A DNA stretch of 51,431 nt. Origin: Halieaceae bacterium UBA4452. GTDB taxonomy: Bacteria; Pseudomonadota; Gammaproteobacteria; Pseudomonadales; Halieaceae. Under the pieces are notes generated by a model. The model ran no database searches. It had not been told where the DNA came from and saw only the letters and a list, made by a program, of their open reading frames with translations. The DNA is taken from positions 1 to 51,431 of the forward strand of contig DGPA01000033.1 of the NCBI GenBank assembly GCA_002389505.1, written 5' to 3'. Position numbers and translations under genes: made by a program. Position 1 is the stretch's first letter. Every line of letters begins with the position of its first letter. Positions 1-10,100 of this stretch are shown here, piece after piece.

Positions 1-816
1 GGCAAAGGGGTCTGCGACGACGACGTTGGGTGTTATCTGATAAGCGGTCTTGCTGGAAGTAGCGGATAGCCCGGGGACGCTGGGGTTATCTCGGCATACT
101 GCGTGTTGCGATAAGCCCACGAGTCTCGACTGAGCAGGTAAATAATCGGGTTTTTGCTCTAAGGCAGTTTTGTAAAAGCGGCAAGCTGCCTCCCATGTCT
201 TTTCTGCTTCGCATATTAAGCCATGATGATAGGACAGTCGCCATCCTGGTGTACCTAAACGACCGGCAATTCCCAACATCGCCCGGGACAAGGTGTAATC
301 ACCCTCCGTGTAGTGCGCTGCCGCTAAGGCTTCGCGTAAATCAGCGCGGTTTGGGGCCAGCGTAATCTGCCGCTCAAGCAATTCGCGTGCTAGTCGACTG
401 TTGCCTTCTTCTAGAGCGAGATGACTGCGCAGAATAGCCGCCTCTGGGTGGGCACCGTTTTGCGCCAGTAACTCGTCCAGCATAAATTGCGCATTCTGTT
501 TTTGCCCTGCTTCATAGCTCAATACCGCGTTGCTCATCAAGATTCGGGGGTTGCGCGGGTACTCCACATAGAGCCGTTCCACCTCGCGAAGGATGCGGCT
601 GCAATCGATGGTTGCGCTGTCCACCTGCCATAGCTCAAGGCAAGATTCACCGGTGGCGGACGCTTGCTCATAAGCTTGAAGCAGTGCATCGAGACGATGC
701 TCAGGGTTAGGATCCCGGTCGCGGTAGTGGTTCATGCTTGTGCAAGCGGTTTGCAGCACGGCTATGAAAAACAGTGGTGCGACTCTCAGCATACTCATGG
801 GTCGTGATCGCGTCAT
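1..816 (-). CDS. TPR-type lipoprotein, 3' end outside the window (TadD-like candidate)
   Basis: This open frame of 272 codons runs off the left edge, so its C-terminus is not seen. The start is set by an ATGA overlap with the stop of the secretin gene upstream. The first 25 residues form a short signal with a hydrophobic stretch ending in QTAC, a weak lipobox, so it is probably an outer-membrane lipoprotein. Residues ~35-230 are helical and alanine/leucine-rich with tetratricopeptide-like spacing, for example around AILRSHLALEEGNSRLARE and the WEAACRFYKTALEQKPDY unit. TPR lipoproteins (TadD, PilF-like) assist secretin assembly in pilus and secretion systems, and the operon position behind a secretin fits that. 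The TPR fold is well supported; the TadD role is inferred from context. It could be any TPR scaffold. Confidence 0.7.
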   Translation of the reverse strand, partial: MTRSRPMSMLRVAPLFFIAVLQTACTSMNHYRDRDPNPEHRLDALLQAYEQASATGESCLELWQVDSATIDCSRILREVERLYVEYPRNPRILMSNAVLSYEAGQKQNAQFMLDELLAQNGAHPEAAILRSHLALEEGNSRLARELLERQITLAPNRADLREALAAAHYTEGDYTLSRAMLGIAGRLGTPGWRLSYHHGLICEAEKTWEAACRFYKTALEQKPDYLPAQSRLVGLSQHAVCRDNPSVPGLSATSSKTAYQITPNVVVADPFA

Positions 817-2774
817 TGCCGCTCTCCCCCAGGTTGACTTGCTGGGATGCCAACCGACTGGCGCAGCAGGTCATGCGGGTTCGGGAATTGCCACATGGCG
901 ATTGCTTGCAGGGGTTCTCGGACGATGGTGGGTGTCACCACAATAATCAGCTCGCGATCAGAATCAGAGGTTTGTGAGCTTTTCGCTAACCATCCCACAC
1001 CAGGCACATTGTGAACGCCTGGGGTATAGCGCTTACTATCGCTAATTCCTCGAGACATTAGGCCGCCGATCACCAGCGGCTGGCCGTCTCGCAAACGGGC
1101 CGTCGTTTGCAGGCTGCGGGTGCTGAATACGGAGCTGTTGAGGTCACTGCCTGAAGAACCGGCAATTTGTTGAGTCAGCAGCGTGTCGGGCATCGACACG
1201 GTGGGCCGGACGTCGAGAGTAATGCGGTCGTCATCGCCCACCATAGGACGGATCTCCAACTGCACGCCAAACGCTCTAAAATCTGTGCCGCTAAATACGC
1301 CAGAACTACCACTATCTGTGCCAGCAGGTGCAAATGAGGAAGGTACGGGCACTTCACCACCGACCTGAAAAAGTGCTGATTCCCCGGCCAGTACAGTGAG
1401 TGTGGGCCGCGAAAGCGTCCGCGAAATACCCTCGTCTTCCATCAAAGAAAATAATAGGTCAAATGCTACGTCGGAAAACCCCACTTGAAAGTTGTTGACC
1501 AGCGTGCCGCCGAGTAACTGCAGCGCGCCTTCAATTTGGCGTGATCCAGCGGCGCCTATTCGCTGCGAAGGATCTTCTTGCACGGAGATACCGCCAGCGG
1601 GTACCACCGCATTAGAGGTATAGCCATCGGATACAACGCTAAGATTTGGATCCCAGGCTTTCAATCGGCCGCGATTCACCTCATGCATTTGCACTGATAC
1701 GCGAACCTGGGGCAGGTCGCGAACCTTAATCATGGACAGTATCCGGCCGTTGGCGACTGACAATAGTTTGGCTCTACCTATGTTTGCCCTGATGTCGTTG
1801 GACATGGGTTGGCCGCCATTGCCCATGCCCGGGATTTGATTGCCGTTATTTTGCTGGTTGCCGCGGTTGCCGCGGTTGCCCCTCTGGCCCTCCGCCTCCA
1901 ATAATCCCCCTGACTCATCCGCGAGAACCGTGACCGTGTCCTCGATGCCATCGCTACCAATGTCGCGACCCAGAAATAGCCGTGCGGCAATATTGAGGAC
2001 GCGCACCAGTTCTATTTGGTTTTCAACCTCACCCCCAAGTAGCAGGGTGTCAGCTTCATCACTTTCGACGTCGCCACGCATGATTCGCTCCACCGTGACA
2101 TCTTTACCCCCTAGGTCGCGAATAGACTGCTCAATCTTTTCTTTCGTTGTTAGGGGTAACGTCTCAACTTGAATGAGATTGATAATAGTTGATGCCGTGT
2201 CGGTCGGCGCATTACCTATGCGCACCGCCGCGCCGCTGTTAGTGTTCTGGGACAGCACTGTTTGGGAGGTGAAAGTGTCGCTCGCACCGGTTGATAAATA
2301 CTGTTTCGCAATTGATTCGGCTGCGGATCGCTGTGTCATGGTTGGCACCTTACCGCGCAATATCAGGGCGTCTCGATCGGGTGCGAGTACGATACGGATA
2401 TTGGGGTGTATGTCGCTTAGCGCCCGTTCAAGCACTGACAAATCCTGAATAACGCTGAACAAAAAAGTTTCAGTGGTCCCATCCGGATACCAGACGATGA
2501 GACTTGTTCGGCCAATCTCTTTGGCAAGGAGTAGGACTTCTCGCCCTCCGAGAATCTCGACCTCCATCGTATCGCTCAGGCCCACCGCAACGCGGGTTAA
2601 ATCCTTGTTGAACACCATTCTGGCATGGGTCCACTGGACTAGCTGTCGGGTATCGGTTGATTGCTCGCCATCGGCAGTCTCAATATAGAGGAGTCCCTCG
2701 GCCGCGACGGCACTACAATGTCCCCACGACACTAGCAGGAGCATGATTGAGAGTAATTGTGCTGTCGACCTCAT
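813..2774 (-). CDS. Secretin of the CpaC/RcpA type (type II/III secretion or Tad pilus outer-membrane channel)
   Basis: The 653-residue protein should form the multimeric outer-membrane pore of a pilus or secretion machine. It has a signal peptide (about residues 1-25, ending near AVAAE). An N-terminal pilus-type domain follows at ~27-110, then a BON/N-domain-like part at ~110-270. A Gly/Asn/Gln-rich linker at ~297-324 contains three GNR units. The secretin core lies at ~355-635. Family motifs in the core are RPTLTVLAGESALFQVGGEVPVP-like (GGEVPVP), VQLEIRP, DGQPLVIGGL and the terminal block ELIIVVTPTIV. The gene overlaps its neighbours by four bases on both sides (ATGA), so the three are translationally coupled. 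The N-terminal domain and BON-like part point to CpaC/RcpA rather than GspD or PilQ; this is inference. No ATPase or pilin gene is in view, so the system type remains open. Confidence 0.88.
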   Translation of the reverse strand: MRSTAQLLSIMLLLVSWGHCSAVAAEGLLYIETADGEQSTDTRQLVQWTHARMVFNKDLTRVAVGLSDTMEVEILGGREVLLLAKEIGRTSLIVWYPDGTTETFLFSVIQDLSVLERALSDIHPNIRIVLAPDRDALILRGKVPTMTQRSAAESIAKQYLSTGASDTFTSQTVLSQNTNSGAAVRIGNAPTDTASTIINLIQVETLPLTTKEKIEQSIRDLGGKDVTVERIMRGDVESDEADTLLLGGEVENQIELVRVLNIAARLFLGRDIGSDGIEDTVTVLADESGGLLEAEGQRGNRGNRGNQQNNGNQIPGMGNGGQPMSNDIRANIGRAKLLSVANGRILSMIKVRDLPQVRVSVQMHEVNRGRLKAWDPNLSVVSDGYTSNAVVPAGGISVQEDPSQRIGAAGSRQIEGALQLLGGTLVNNFQVGFSDVAFDLLFSLMEDEGISRTLSRPTLTVLAGESALFQVGGEVPVPSSFAPAGTDSGSSGVFSGTDFRAFGVQLEIRPMVGDDDRITLDVRPTVSMPDTLLTQQIAGSSGSDLNSSVFSTRSLQTTARLRDGQPLVIGGLMSRGISDSKRYTPGVHNVPGVGWLAKSSQTSDSDRELIIVVTPTIVREPLQAIAMWQFPNPHDLLRQSVGIPASQPGGERQ

Positions 2775-3433
2775 AAGCGGCTACCTTTTAGTCTGTGTTG
2801 ACCGACAGTGTGCGAAAAAATGTCTACACGGCGGTTCTTGGCTCGACCATCAGCCGTTCGGTTAGTGGCCACCGGTTCAGCTTCACCGCGACCTGCATGA
2901 TCAAGGCGGAGCGTTGTTGGCCCGTGTAAACGCAGATAACTCATGGTCGCCTGCGCACGCCGAATGGATAAGTCCAAGTTATACGCCGCGGTGCCTGTAT
3001 TATCTGTGTGGCCAATGACAGTGAGATGAAGGGCGTCTTCTTGGCCGTGCAAGCTGTCAACGAGTTTGTCCAACACGGCGAGCATAGGCCGGGTTAGTGA
3101 ATCGCTATCAACGTTAAATGCGTCATTGGTAAGGTTGATCACCAAGGGCTCTGTCAGCGCACAGCCATACTGGCAGGCGGCTACCCCGGGTAAGGTGTCT
3201 GGGCAATCATCCAGATAATCGGGTACGCCGTCGCCATCAGTATCACTGGGACAGCCGTCTTCAGCCACCCGCACATTCGCGGGTGTTGAAGGACACGTGT
3301 CAAAGGGCTGATAAACACCGTCGTTATCAAGATCAACAGGCGCGGGCGGTTCCGGCGCTGTGCTGCTACACGCCGATATCACCATAAAGCCCAGTAGCAG
3401 GCCCCCAAATACCGTAGTTTGTCTAAAAGGCAA
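2771..3433 (-). CDS. OmpA-family lipoprotein with thrombospondin-3-type calcium repeats
   Basis: This cell-envelope protein probably anchors an outer-membrane complex to peptidoglycan. I chose a TTG start (3433). It follows a GGAG ribosome site by 8 bases and gives a clean lipoprotein signal ending in VISAC; an ATG at 3541 in the same frame would add 36 residues and spoil the signal. After the lipid anchor come a Pro-rich spacer and two DxDxDG calcium-binding motifs (DLDNDGV, DTDGDGV) with paired cysteines. The C-terminal half is an OmpA/MotB domain with HTDNTG, NLDLSIRRAQ and NRRVDI, the peptidoglycan-binding signature. It is first in the operon with the secretin and TPR lipoprotein, so it may be the peptidoglycan-tethering partner of that channel. 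The family call is firm; the partnership is inferred. Confidence 0.88.
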   Translation of the reverse strand: MPFRQTTVFGGLLLGFMVISACSSTAPEPPAPVDLDNDGVYQPFDTCPSTPANVRVAEDGCPSDTDGDGVPDYLDDCPDTLPGVAACQYGCALTEPLVINLTNDAFNVDSDSLTRPMLAVLDKLVDSLHGQEDALHLTVIGHTDNTGTAAYNLDLSIRRAQATMSYLRLHGPTTLRLDHAGRGEAEPVATNRTADGRAKNRRVDIFSHTVGQHRLKGSRL

Positions 3434-3658
3434 TACGTGTTCTCCGCCTAATAACAGCAAGGCTAACAGATAGTTGCTGATTAACTCTACAGTAACATAC
3501 ACGGTTATCAGGCGTTCACACTGGCAATAGTTCGCAAACATGCGTCGACAGATTGACAGCGTGAGCGGACAGGGAGCCTCGCCTCGAATTCGCCCGGGTC
3601 AAGGACACGATCAATACCCGTTGTGCCTGTTTAAGTCATTGACCTGACCAAAAGCCGC

Positions 3659-5386
3659 TTACTCCGCGCCGTCGTTTTCGTAGATGACGGCCCCATCGAG
3701 CATAGTCATGCGAATGCCCACGCTATGGATAGTAGCAACGTCTACTTCAAACACATTTTGCGCCAGCATGACGATATCGGCTTTTTTCCCCTTGGCCAGT
3801 GTGCCCAGACGGTCACCTTCACCCAGTTGAATCGCCGTATTGCGTGTCATGGCTATGAGGGCGGTCTCGAGGGATAGTGCTTGATTTGGGGCTCGTGGGG
3901 GCATGCTGGTTTGACCGGGCAGTCGGCGCGATACTGCGGTCTCAATTAATTCGAGGGGCTTATACGTCGACAGGTAGGCCGAAGCCGGCCAATCGGCACC
4001 GAACGTTTGATTAGCGCCGGCATCAAGGAGCGCTTTCACGGGGTAGGCACTCTCGACTTTGTCCATACCGACGAATGCGCCGATATTAAAATAAGATGGG
4101 TCTCTGGCGGCCCATTGAATCGAGGTTTGAGCGGTGACGTTGAGCTGCTCGAAGCGCTGTAAATCTTGCTCGCTCACAAAGTCCATATGCGCAATGGTCG
4201 CCCGCACCGTGTCATTACCACTCGCCACGCGAGCCGTGGCTATGGCATCGAGCGACATCCTGATCGCGGCGCCACCAATGGCATGCAAATGCACGGGAAT
4301 GTCATTGGAGAAATAGTGGCTTATCTGACTTTGTAAATCCGCTAGCGACATCATAGGGTGACCAAAGTCTTCATTGCTGCCATCGACATAGGGCGTCAGC
4401 AAAAAAGCGGTATGCCCTTCAGGCACACCATCAACGACGATTTTGACCGCCTCGGGTCGAACATAGTCGGTGCTGAATTGTTGTTGGTACTGAGCAAAGC
4501 GTTGGACGATGGTCTCGGGAGAGGTATCTTGCAAGACGCTTGCAAAGACCCGCAGCGTCAGTTCACCGGCAGTATCTAAGGTGTTTAGAATATCATAGGC
4601 GTCGATTTCAGTCGGCGCTTTGGCGGTGGCATCAAACACGCTGGTCAGACCACTGGCAGCCGCCCGGGGTAGCCAGCGTCGCAATCGCTCCTCGTAAGCC
4701 ATGGCGTCGCCAGGAATGAATCGCGCTCTAATGAAGCCTCCGGCCCCCTCCCTATCGGTACCTAGGGGCGCGTTGGTTAACCGGTCCCGCTCAAAAAAGC
4801 GTACCCCGGGTTTAGGATCGACGAAGTCACTATCAACCCCAGCCTCACGTAATGCGCGGGAGGAAAACCACGTAGAGTGGCCATCAACCGAGCCTAAAAT
4901 AACGATTCTATCGCCGAAGAGGGTGTCTAGCTCTGAGGCTAACGGTCCTTGCTTTGGGAACAAGTGGTTTTGCCAGCCGCGAGCATAAATCGGATCGTCG
5001 CCGGGATGGTCTTCACGGATCTGTTCGAGGGCGGTTTGCAGCTTTTCTAAGGTGTCTGCAAGGCTCAAGTTGACGCCGATATCAGCAAACGAGCCGTTGA
5101 AAATATGGGTATGCGAATCCATAAATCCTGGAATCAATAAGCCTTCACCTATATCCACGACCCGGGTGCGTTCGCCTATATAGGCGCGCGCCACTTGCTC
5201 ATCCCCCACAAACACAATGTGATCGTCCTCAACAGCCACTGCTTCCGCCCAAAGCGATACGGGCTCGCTGGTGAATACTTTGCCGTTGAGAAATACAACA
5301 TCGGCAGGTGGTATCGGGTCGTCAAGACTACAGCCAGCAACGCACAGTAATAGCCCTAGACCAGTCAGCTGGCGATATCGGCTCAC
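3659..5386 (-). CDS. Amidohydrolase family lipoprotein (YtcJ-like, amidohydrolase 3)
   Basis: This is a 575-residue metal-dependent hydrolase of the amidohydrolase superfamily, likely exported and lipid-anchored. The signal ends in the lipobox CVAGC at residue ~19. The N-terminal beta-sandwich half includes PADVVFLNGKVFT. The metal site HTH follows in GFMDSHTHIFNG at ~90, then the YtcJ-type core with DGHSTWFSSRALREAG, and the C-terminal block FGADWPAS before the composite domain ending in GKKADIVML. YtcJ-like enzymes hydrolyse N-acyl or amide bonds; the substrate cannot be read here. The GTG start overlaps the stop of the preceding amidohydrolase by four bases (GTGA), so the two are coupled. 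Two consecutive exported amidohydrolases of different subfamilies suggest stepwise hydrolysis of one substrate class, possibly one taken up by the divergent TonB receptor. Confidence 0.9.
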   Translation of the reverse strand: MSRYRQLTGLGLLLCVAGCSLDDPIPPADVVFLNGKVFTSEPVSLWAEAVAVEDDHIVFVGDEQVARAYIGERTRVVDIGEGLLIPGFMDSHTHIFNGSFADIGVNLSLADTLEKLQTALEQIREDHPGDDPIYARGWQNHLFPKQGPLASELDTLFGDRIVILGSVDGHSTWFSSRALREAGVDSDFVDPKPGVRFFERDRLTNAPLGTDREGAGGFIRARFIPGDAMAYEERLRRWLPRAAASGLTSVFDATAKAPTEIDAYDILNTLDTAGELTLRVFASVLQDTSPETIVQRFAQYQQQFSTDYVRPEAVKIVVDGVPEGHTAFLLTPYVDGSNEDFGHPMMSLADLQSQISHYFSNDIPVHLHAIGGAAIRMSLDAIATARVASGNDTVRATIAHMDFVSEQDLQRFEQLNVTAQTSIQWAARDPSYFNIGAFVGMDKVESAYPVKALLDAGANQTFGADWPASAYLSTYKPLELIETAVSRRLPGQTSMPPRAPNQALSLETALIAMTRNTAIQLGEGDRLGTLAKGKKADIVMLAQNVFEVDVATIHSVGIRMTMLDGAVIYENDGAE

Positions 5387-6687
5387 GGTTTTTTGACCTG
5401 ATGAATGACCTGGCCATTTTTCATCACGAAAACCGGTGTTTGGAGCACTGAAATATCGGTGAGTGGATTGTTGGGCACCGCAATAATATCGGCAAAATGA
5501 CCGGCTTTAAGACTGCCGACTTCGTCGAAATCCAAAAGTTCGGCGGCTTTCGTGGTTGCTGCCTGAATGGCTTCTAGTTCAGACATACCAAAGCGCACCA
5601 TGTAGGGGAACTGGCGGGCGTTCAATCCGTGGGTATAAACCCCGGCATCCGTGCCAAAGACAATATTCACGCCCGCCGCGTGGGCTTTTCTGAACCCCTC
5701 TCGCTGGGCCGCGCCCACCATGCGCTCCTTTGCTAGCGATTCGGGAAGAAAGCCAGCCGCCTCGCCGCCGGCTAAGATGAAATCGCTGACGAAAATATCC
5801 ATCACCAGTGACGTGTTGTGTTCTGCCGCGAGCTTGATGCCTTCATCGTCGATGAGGCTGGCGTGTTCAATAGAGTCCACGCCCGCGACAATCGCTGCTT
5901 TTATGCCTGCAGTGCCGTGAGCGTGGGCGGCCACCTTCATGCCTCTGCGGTGCGACTCATTAACAATAAGCGCCATCTCGGGGCTGCTGTACTGTGCATC
6001 GCCAATCGCAGTGCCTTTTGACAGCACGCCACCGGTGGCGCAGATTTTTACCACATCGGCGCCATACTTCCGATTGCGCCGGAGGTTTTTTAAAATCTCC
6101 GCGGCCCCATCGGCAACGCCCATAGACGAGTGGTCATATTGTGGGGGTAACAAATTATTATCGCAGTGTCCGCCGGTAATGCCCAAAGAAGGCCCCGACA
6201 CGCGCATACGCGGCCCGACAATATCACCCTCATTAATGGCGTCGCGAAGTGCTACATCGGCAAAGCCATCGGCACCCACATTGCGGACTGTTGTGAATCC
6301 CGCCCTTAGCGTGGCAGCGGCATTCTTCACACCGAATAGCGTATTTCGTGGCACGCTAGCGGCGAGTCCTTGATAGCCTTGCGCCTCGGCATCTCCGGTC
6401 AGATGGACATGCGCGTCAATGAGCCCGGGAAGCAGTGTGACATCGCCTAGATCAATGACCGCTGTGGTTGATGCATTGGACGCTCTAACAATGCCTTGAA
6501 TGCGATTGCCCTTGATTTCAATGACATGATCCCGCAGCAGTTCCCCCGTCTCAACATTGAGAATGCGCGCTGCGCTGAGAGCGCTTAGCGCGTCGGTTGA
6601 CTGGGCGATCGCTGTCACACTGGCAAGGAAGCAACCTAGGATGAAAGGAAGTAGTCGGTGAGGTAGTTGTCTAGTAAATCGGGTCAT
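5383..6687 (-). CDS. Exported amidohydrolase (imidazolonepropionase / Xaa-Pro dipeptidase-like)
   Basis: This 434-residue zinc amidohydrolase has a Sec signal peptide (about residues 1-28, ending SVTAIAQS). The ATG at 6687 is preceded at 6 bases by GGAG; an in-frame TTG 12 bases upstream lacks such a site. Visible motifs are the metal pair HVH in LPGLIDAHVHLTG (~90), the region VKICATGGVLSKG with the lysine usually carboxylated in this subfamily, HAHGTAGIKAA, the block VDSIEHASLID, and FGTDAGVYTHG carrying the catalytic aspartate. The C-terminal sandwich is GSLKAGHFADIIAV. Relatives cleave cyclic amides, N-acyl amino acids or X-Pro dipeptides in the periplasm. It is first in a two-gene operon with the YtcJ-like lipoprotein and lies divergent to the TonB receptor at 7132. 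The substrate is unknown. Confidence 0.9.
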   Translation of the reverse strand: MTRFTRQLPHRLLPFILGCFLASVTAIAQSTDALSALSAARILNVETGELLRDHVIEIKGNRIQGIVRASNASTTAVIDLGDVTLLPGLIDAHVHLTGDAEAQGYQGLAASVPRNTLFGVKNAAATLRAGFTTVRNVGADGFADVALRDAINEGDIVGPRMRVSGPSLGITGGHCDNNLLPPQYDHSSMGVADGAAEILKNLRRNRKYGADVVKICATGGVLSKGTAIGDAQYSSPEMALIVNESHRRGMKVAAHAHGTAGIKAAIVAGVDSIEHASLIDDEGIKLAAEHNTSLVMDIFVSDFILAGGEAAGFLPESLAKERMVGAAQREGFRKAHAAGVNIVFGTDAGVYTHGLNARQFPYMVRFGMSELEAIQAATTKAAELLDFDEVGSLKAGHFADIIAVPNNPLTDISVLQTPVFVMKNGQVIHQVKKP

Positions 6688-6889
6688 TGATGGCTCCAAA
6701 GCCTGCGAAACTATTCGATGGGTCGGTAGATCAAATCAAATGAGACAGCACTTATCTCTTCACATTGTCACTGTAAACAGCCCGCGCTGCAAACGCCGGA
6801 AGCCCCTGCTCCATAAGCCCTTTGGCGCCTCCATTTCAGTGGTGAAAAGGGTGCCAAGCGAGGTGGGTGTGCAGCTCGGCCCGTCTCGG

Positions 6890-6935
6890 CCGGTGCCGGT
6901 CCGGTGCCGGTATTGGTATTGGTACTGGTAATGGT
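6890..6935. repeat. 11-bp tandem duplication followed by degenerate GGTATT hexamer repeats
   Basis: An 11-base unit ccggtgccggt occurs twice head-to-tail (6890-6900, 6901-6911). It is followed at once by ATTGGT, ATTGGT, ACTGGT and AATGGT units. The array lies in the 444-base gap between the divergent amidohydrolase and TonB receptor starts. Slippage-prone repeats near promoters can change expression by length variation; that role here is speculation. The open frames crossing it encode YQYQYQY-like low complexity and are not genes. Confidence 0.75.
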
Positions 6936-7008
6936 TTGGTGCAAAGTAAAGGGTATTTATGGCCGATGAATACAGGTAAGCGGTGGACAATCAGGGTACT
7001 TTTTCACT

Positions 7009-7036
7009 TGGCTTGGTGTCAACTTAGTGACACAAT
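7009..7036 (+). promoter_or_regulatory. Putative promoter with inverted repeat between -35 and -10, upstream of TonB receptor
   Basis: A perfect 6+6 inverted repeat GTGTCA-N6-TGACAC spans 7016-7033. It falls between a possible -35 (TTGGCT, 7009-7014) and a weak -10 (CACAAT, 7031-7036) with 16 bases spacing, about 100 bases before the TonB receptor start. A repressor bound here would block transcription. The repeat is visible; the promoter assignment is weak and no regulator gene lies nearby. Confidence 0.35.
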
Positions 7037-7131
7037 GCTCGATTCCCCGGCGAAAAAGCCAATGTGCAGCTATGGGTCAGCACAAACGGCGAACCACTAA
7101 ACATTCAAAACAATACAGCAAGGAGCTTAAC

Positions 7132-10100
7132 ATGATGGCGTTCAGACAATTGGATGGGCTAGGTTTTAGAGTCACGGCGTTGGCGGCCGCTGTCGCTGCT
7201 GCATCGACAGCGACGGCCCAAGAGCTTGAGGAAGTAGTCATTACCGGCTCACGTATTCCGGTAAACGTTAACGCGACCTCCTCGGTACCGGTTCAGTCGC
7301 TTAGTGAGGAGGATATTCGGCGATCGGGCGAAATTAATATTGCCGATATTGTCGCGGACATTCCTGCATTGGTGTCGTCACAGACTGCCGAAAACTCGCT
7401 CACAGGCTCTAATGCATTAAATTTGCGAGGTCTGGGTTCTGCGCGAACACTGACCCTAGTAAACGGGCGGCGGCATGTCGCCGGTTTCCGAGGCAGCCAG
7501 GCGGTCGACGTGGGCACTATACCTAGAGCGCTGGTGAAGAGTGTCGAGGTGACTACAGGTGGAGCCTCTGCCATTTATGGTGCCGATGCGGTGACCGGCG
7601 TTGTGAACTTCATTCTAAAGGATGATTTCGAGGGCTTTCAAATCGACGTGCAAGGAGGGGTCCCCGAACGTGGTGCAGGAGAGACCGCTGCTTTAGACGC
7701 TATTTGGGGTAAAAACTTTAACGAGGGGCGAGGCAACGTGGTAGTGGCCCTAAGCTACGAGAATGACTCAGGGATTACTTACGGCGACCGTAGCTGGTCC
7801 CGGGACAACGGCATTGCATCGATCGGACCGCGAGGTAACCCAGATACGTCACCGGGGGCACCTCCTTTAGCCGTCGTTGATGACGCTAGGTTTTGGTTGA
7901 CCTCTCAGGAGGGCTCAATCGCCCCCAGCTTTGGTGGCCGCAACGCCACGTATGTTGACATTAACAATAACGGCATTGCCGACTGCCAGGAATCTGAAGG
8001 CGGGCGTGTAGGGTACTTGGCGGGGTGCTGGCTGACCAACCCTGATGGTAGCGTCCGCGTTAACCAAGACGGTACGGTGATTAACTCGTTGTGGGGCACG
8101 GGCGGCGACGGCGGCCGACTGGCTTTTAATCGGGACTCGCTGTACCCCGAAACCGACCGGGCGGTCATTAACGTTAATGTTAATTATGATTTTAGTGATA
8201 CGCTCTCGGGTTTCATTGAAGCCAAATACGTCAGGTCAGAGTCGACCACTTTTGCCGAGCAGGATGCTTTTTACGACACCCTGGCCATTTTGCCGGATAA
8301 TCCTTTCATCCCCGCGGAGCTCGCGCCGGTGGTCGATACGACGGGATACCTGCTATTTACCCAAGACCCATTGGATTTCAGTGATAACAACCCGTTTGAG
8401 TACACACGCGAAACACAACGCGTGGTGGCTGGCTTTGAGTGGCAGCCCGCGGATAATCACACGGTAGAGTTTTCGGTTAATAAAGGGATTTTTGAGGAAA
8501 CGGCAAAAACAACCACCGTGCTGTTAGACCGCCTTTACGCTGCTATCGATGCGGTTGACAACGGCGCTGGTGAGACAGTGTGTCGCTCTGATATTGATCC
8601 CACCGCCGCTTACGAGATTGACTATTTTGCTTGGGGAAATGGCTACACCGATTTTGGCGCATTCAATAGCGATCGTTACTATACCTTCACGCCAGGCGAT
8701 GGTCAGTGCCAGCCGCTCAATGTTTTTGGCACCTACTCGGCGAGCAAAGCGGCGCAGGACTTCATCACTGCCAATCTTGAAGACACATTAAAAATAGAGC
8801 AGTTAGTGGTTAACCTCACGGCGTTTGGTGAACTCGGGTTCGCCTCAGATTGGTTAGACGGACCGATCGGCTATGCGGCAGGTATTGAATACCGTGACGA
8901 ATCCAGTAACCAGCGTCTTGACCCCTTAACGCTAGGTGTTCTGCCCGAAGGCACCTCGTTCACCGCGGGCCAAAAGATTAGTGATATCGATGATTACCTC
9001 TTCACGGTCACCAATTTCGATAATACCCAGCAATTTAATACTCGCGGTAGCTATGATGTCACCGATGTCTTTGCTGAAATTAGGTTGCCGCTATTGGCCG
9101 ATAGGACGATGGCGAAAGAGTTGACCGTCGATGGTGCTGTGCGCTTTGCTGACTATTCGACTATTGGCAACGCGACCACCTGGAAAGTCGGTGCAACCTG
9201 GGCGCCTATTGACGATATCCGCTTTCGGGGAACGGTCTCCGAAGCGGTCAGGGCTCCGAACATAACGGAATTGTTTGATCCGAAATTGCCGATTCAAATC
9301 AATCAAACCGAGGATCCTTGTGCGGTCACCGTGATTGGCAATGGCTCCGCTGAGCGTCAAGCCAATTGTGTTGCTGAACTGCAGGCGGCCGGTGTGCCCT
9401 CAGGCGACATCGTCGATGGTAGCGGTAACTACATTTGGGTGAACCCTCTGACAGCCCGCTTTAACGGTGTTTCAGGGGGTAATCCGAACTTGGAAGAGGA
9501 GGTGGCAGATACCGTCACCTTCGGGGTAATTTTTGCTCCGAGCATGGTGGATGGGCTGATTGTATCCATAGACTACTGGGACGTGAGTATTGAGGAAGCT
9601 ATTTCTGCAGTGGCCTCTGATGATATCTTAGATGGTTGCTTAGATTCGGCTAACTACCCCAATGTACCGTTCTGCTCCTCATTTACTCGTCGGCCTGATG
9701 GAGGTTTAAACTTCTTAGAATCAGGCGTTATCAACTTCGCCAAATTGGAGGCGGAAGGCATCGATGTGTCGGCCACCTATCAGTTTGCTGTCGGCCAAGA
9801 TAACTTCGAAATCCGCGCAGTGGCGTCTCGTCAAAAGCGCTTGGATCGTTTCTTTAACCCAACAGACCTCACTGAGGTTGATCCTGAAATCCGCGAGATA
9901 CAGCGACCACGAATCTCTGCATCCCTTGGCCTAACTTGGGATCGAGGGCCTATGAGCGTTAATTTGCAGACCGTTTACCAAAGCAAGCAGGCGGTGGATG
10001 AGATTGAGGACGTACTGGGTCTAAATGGCAGCCAGGCGCTTTACGGTGATGCGGGGTTCTTCGATGAGACCTACATTGTCGATGTCAATGGCCGTTACTC

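Noticed and set aside
6740..6990. Short frames across the tandem repeats, encoding YQYQYQY or RYWYWYW stretches
   Set aside because: Low-complexity translation of the repeat; no start signal.
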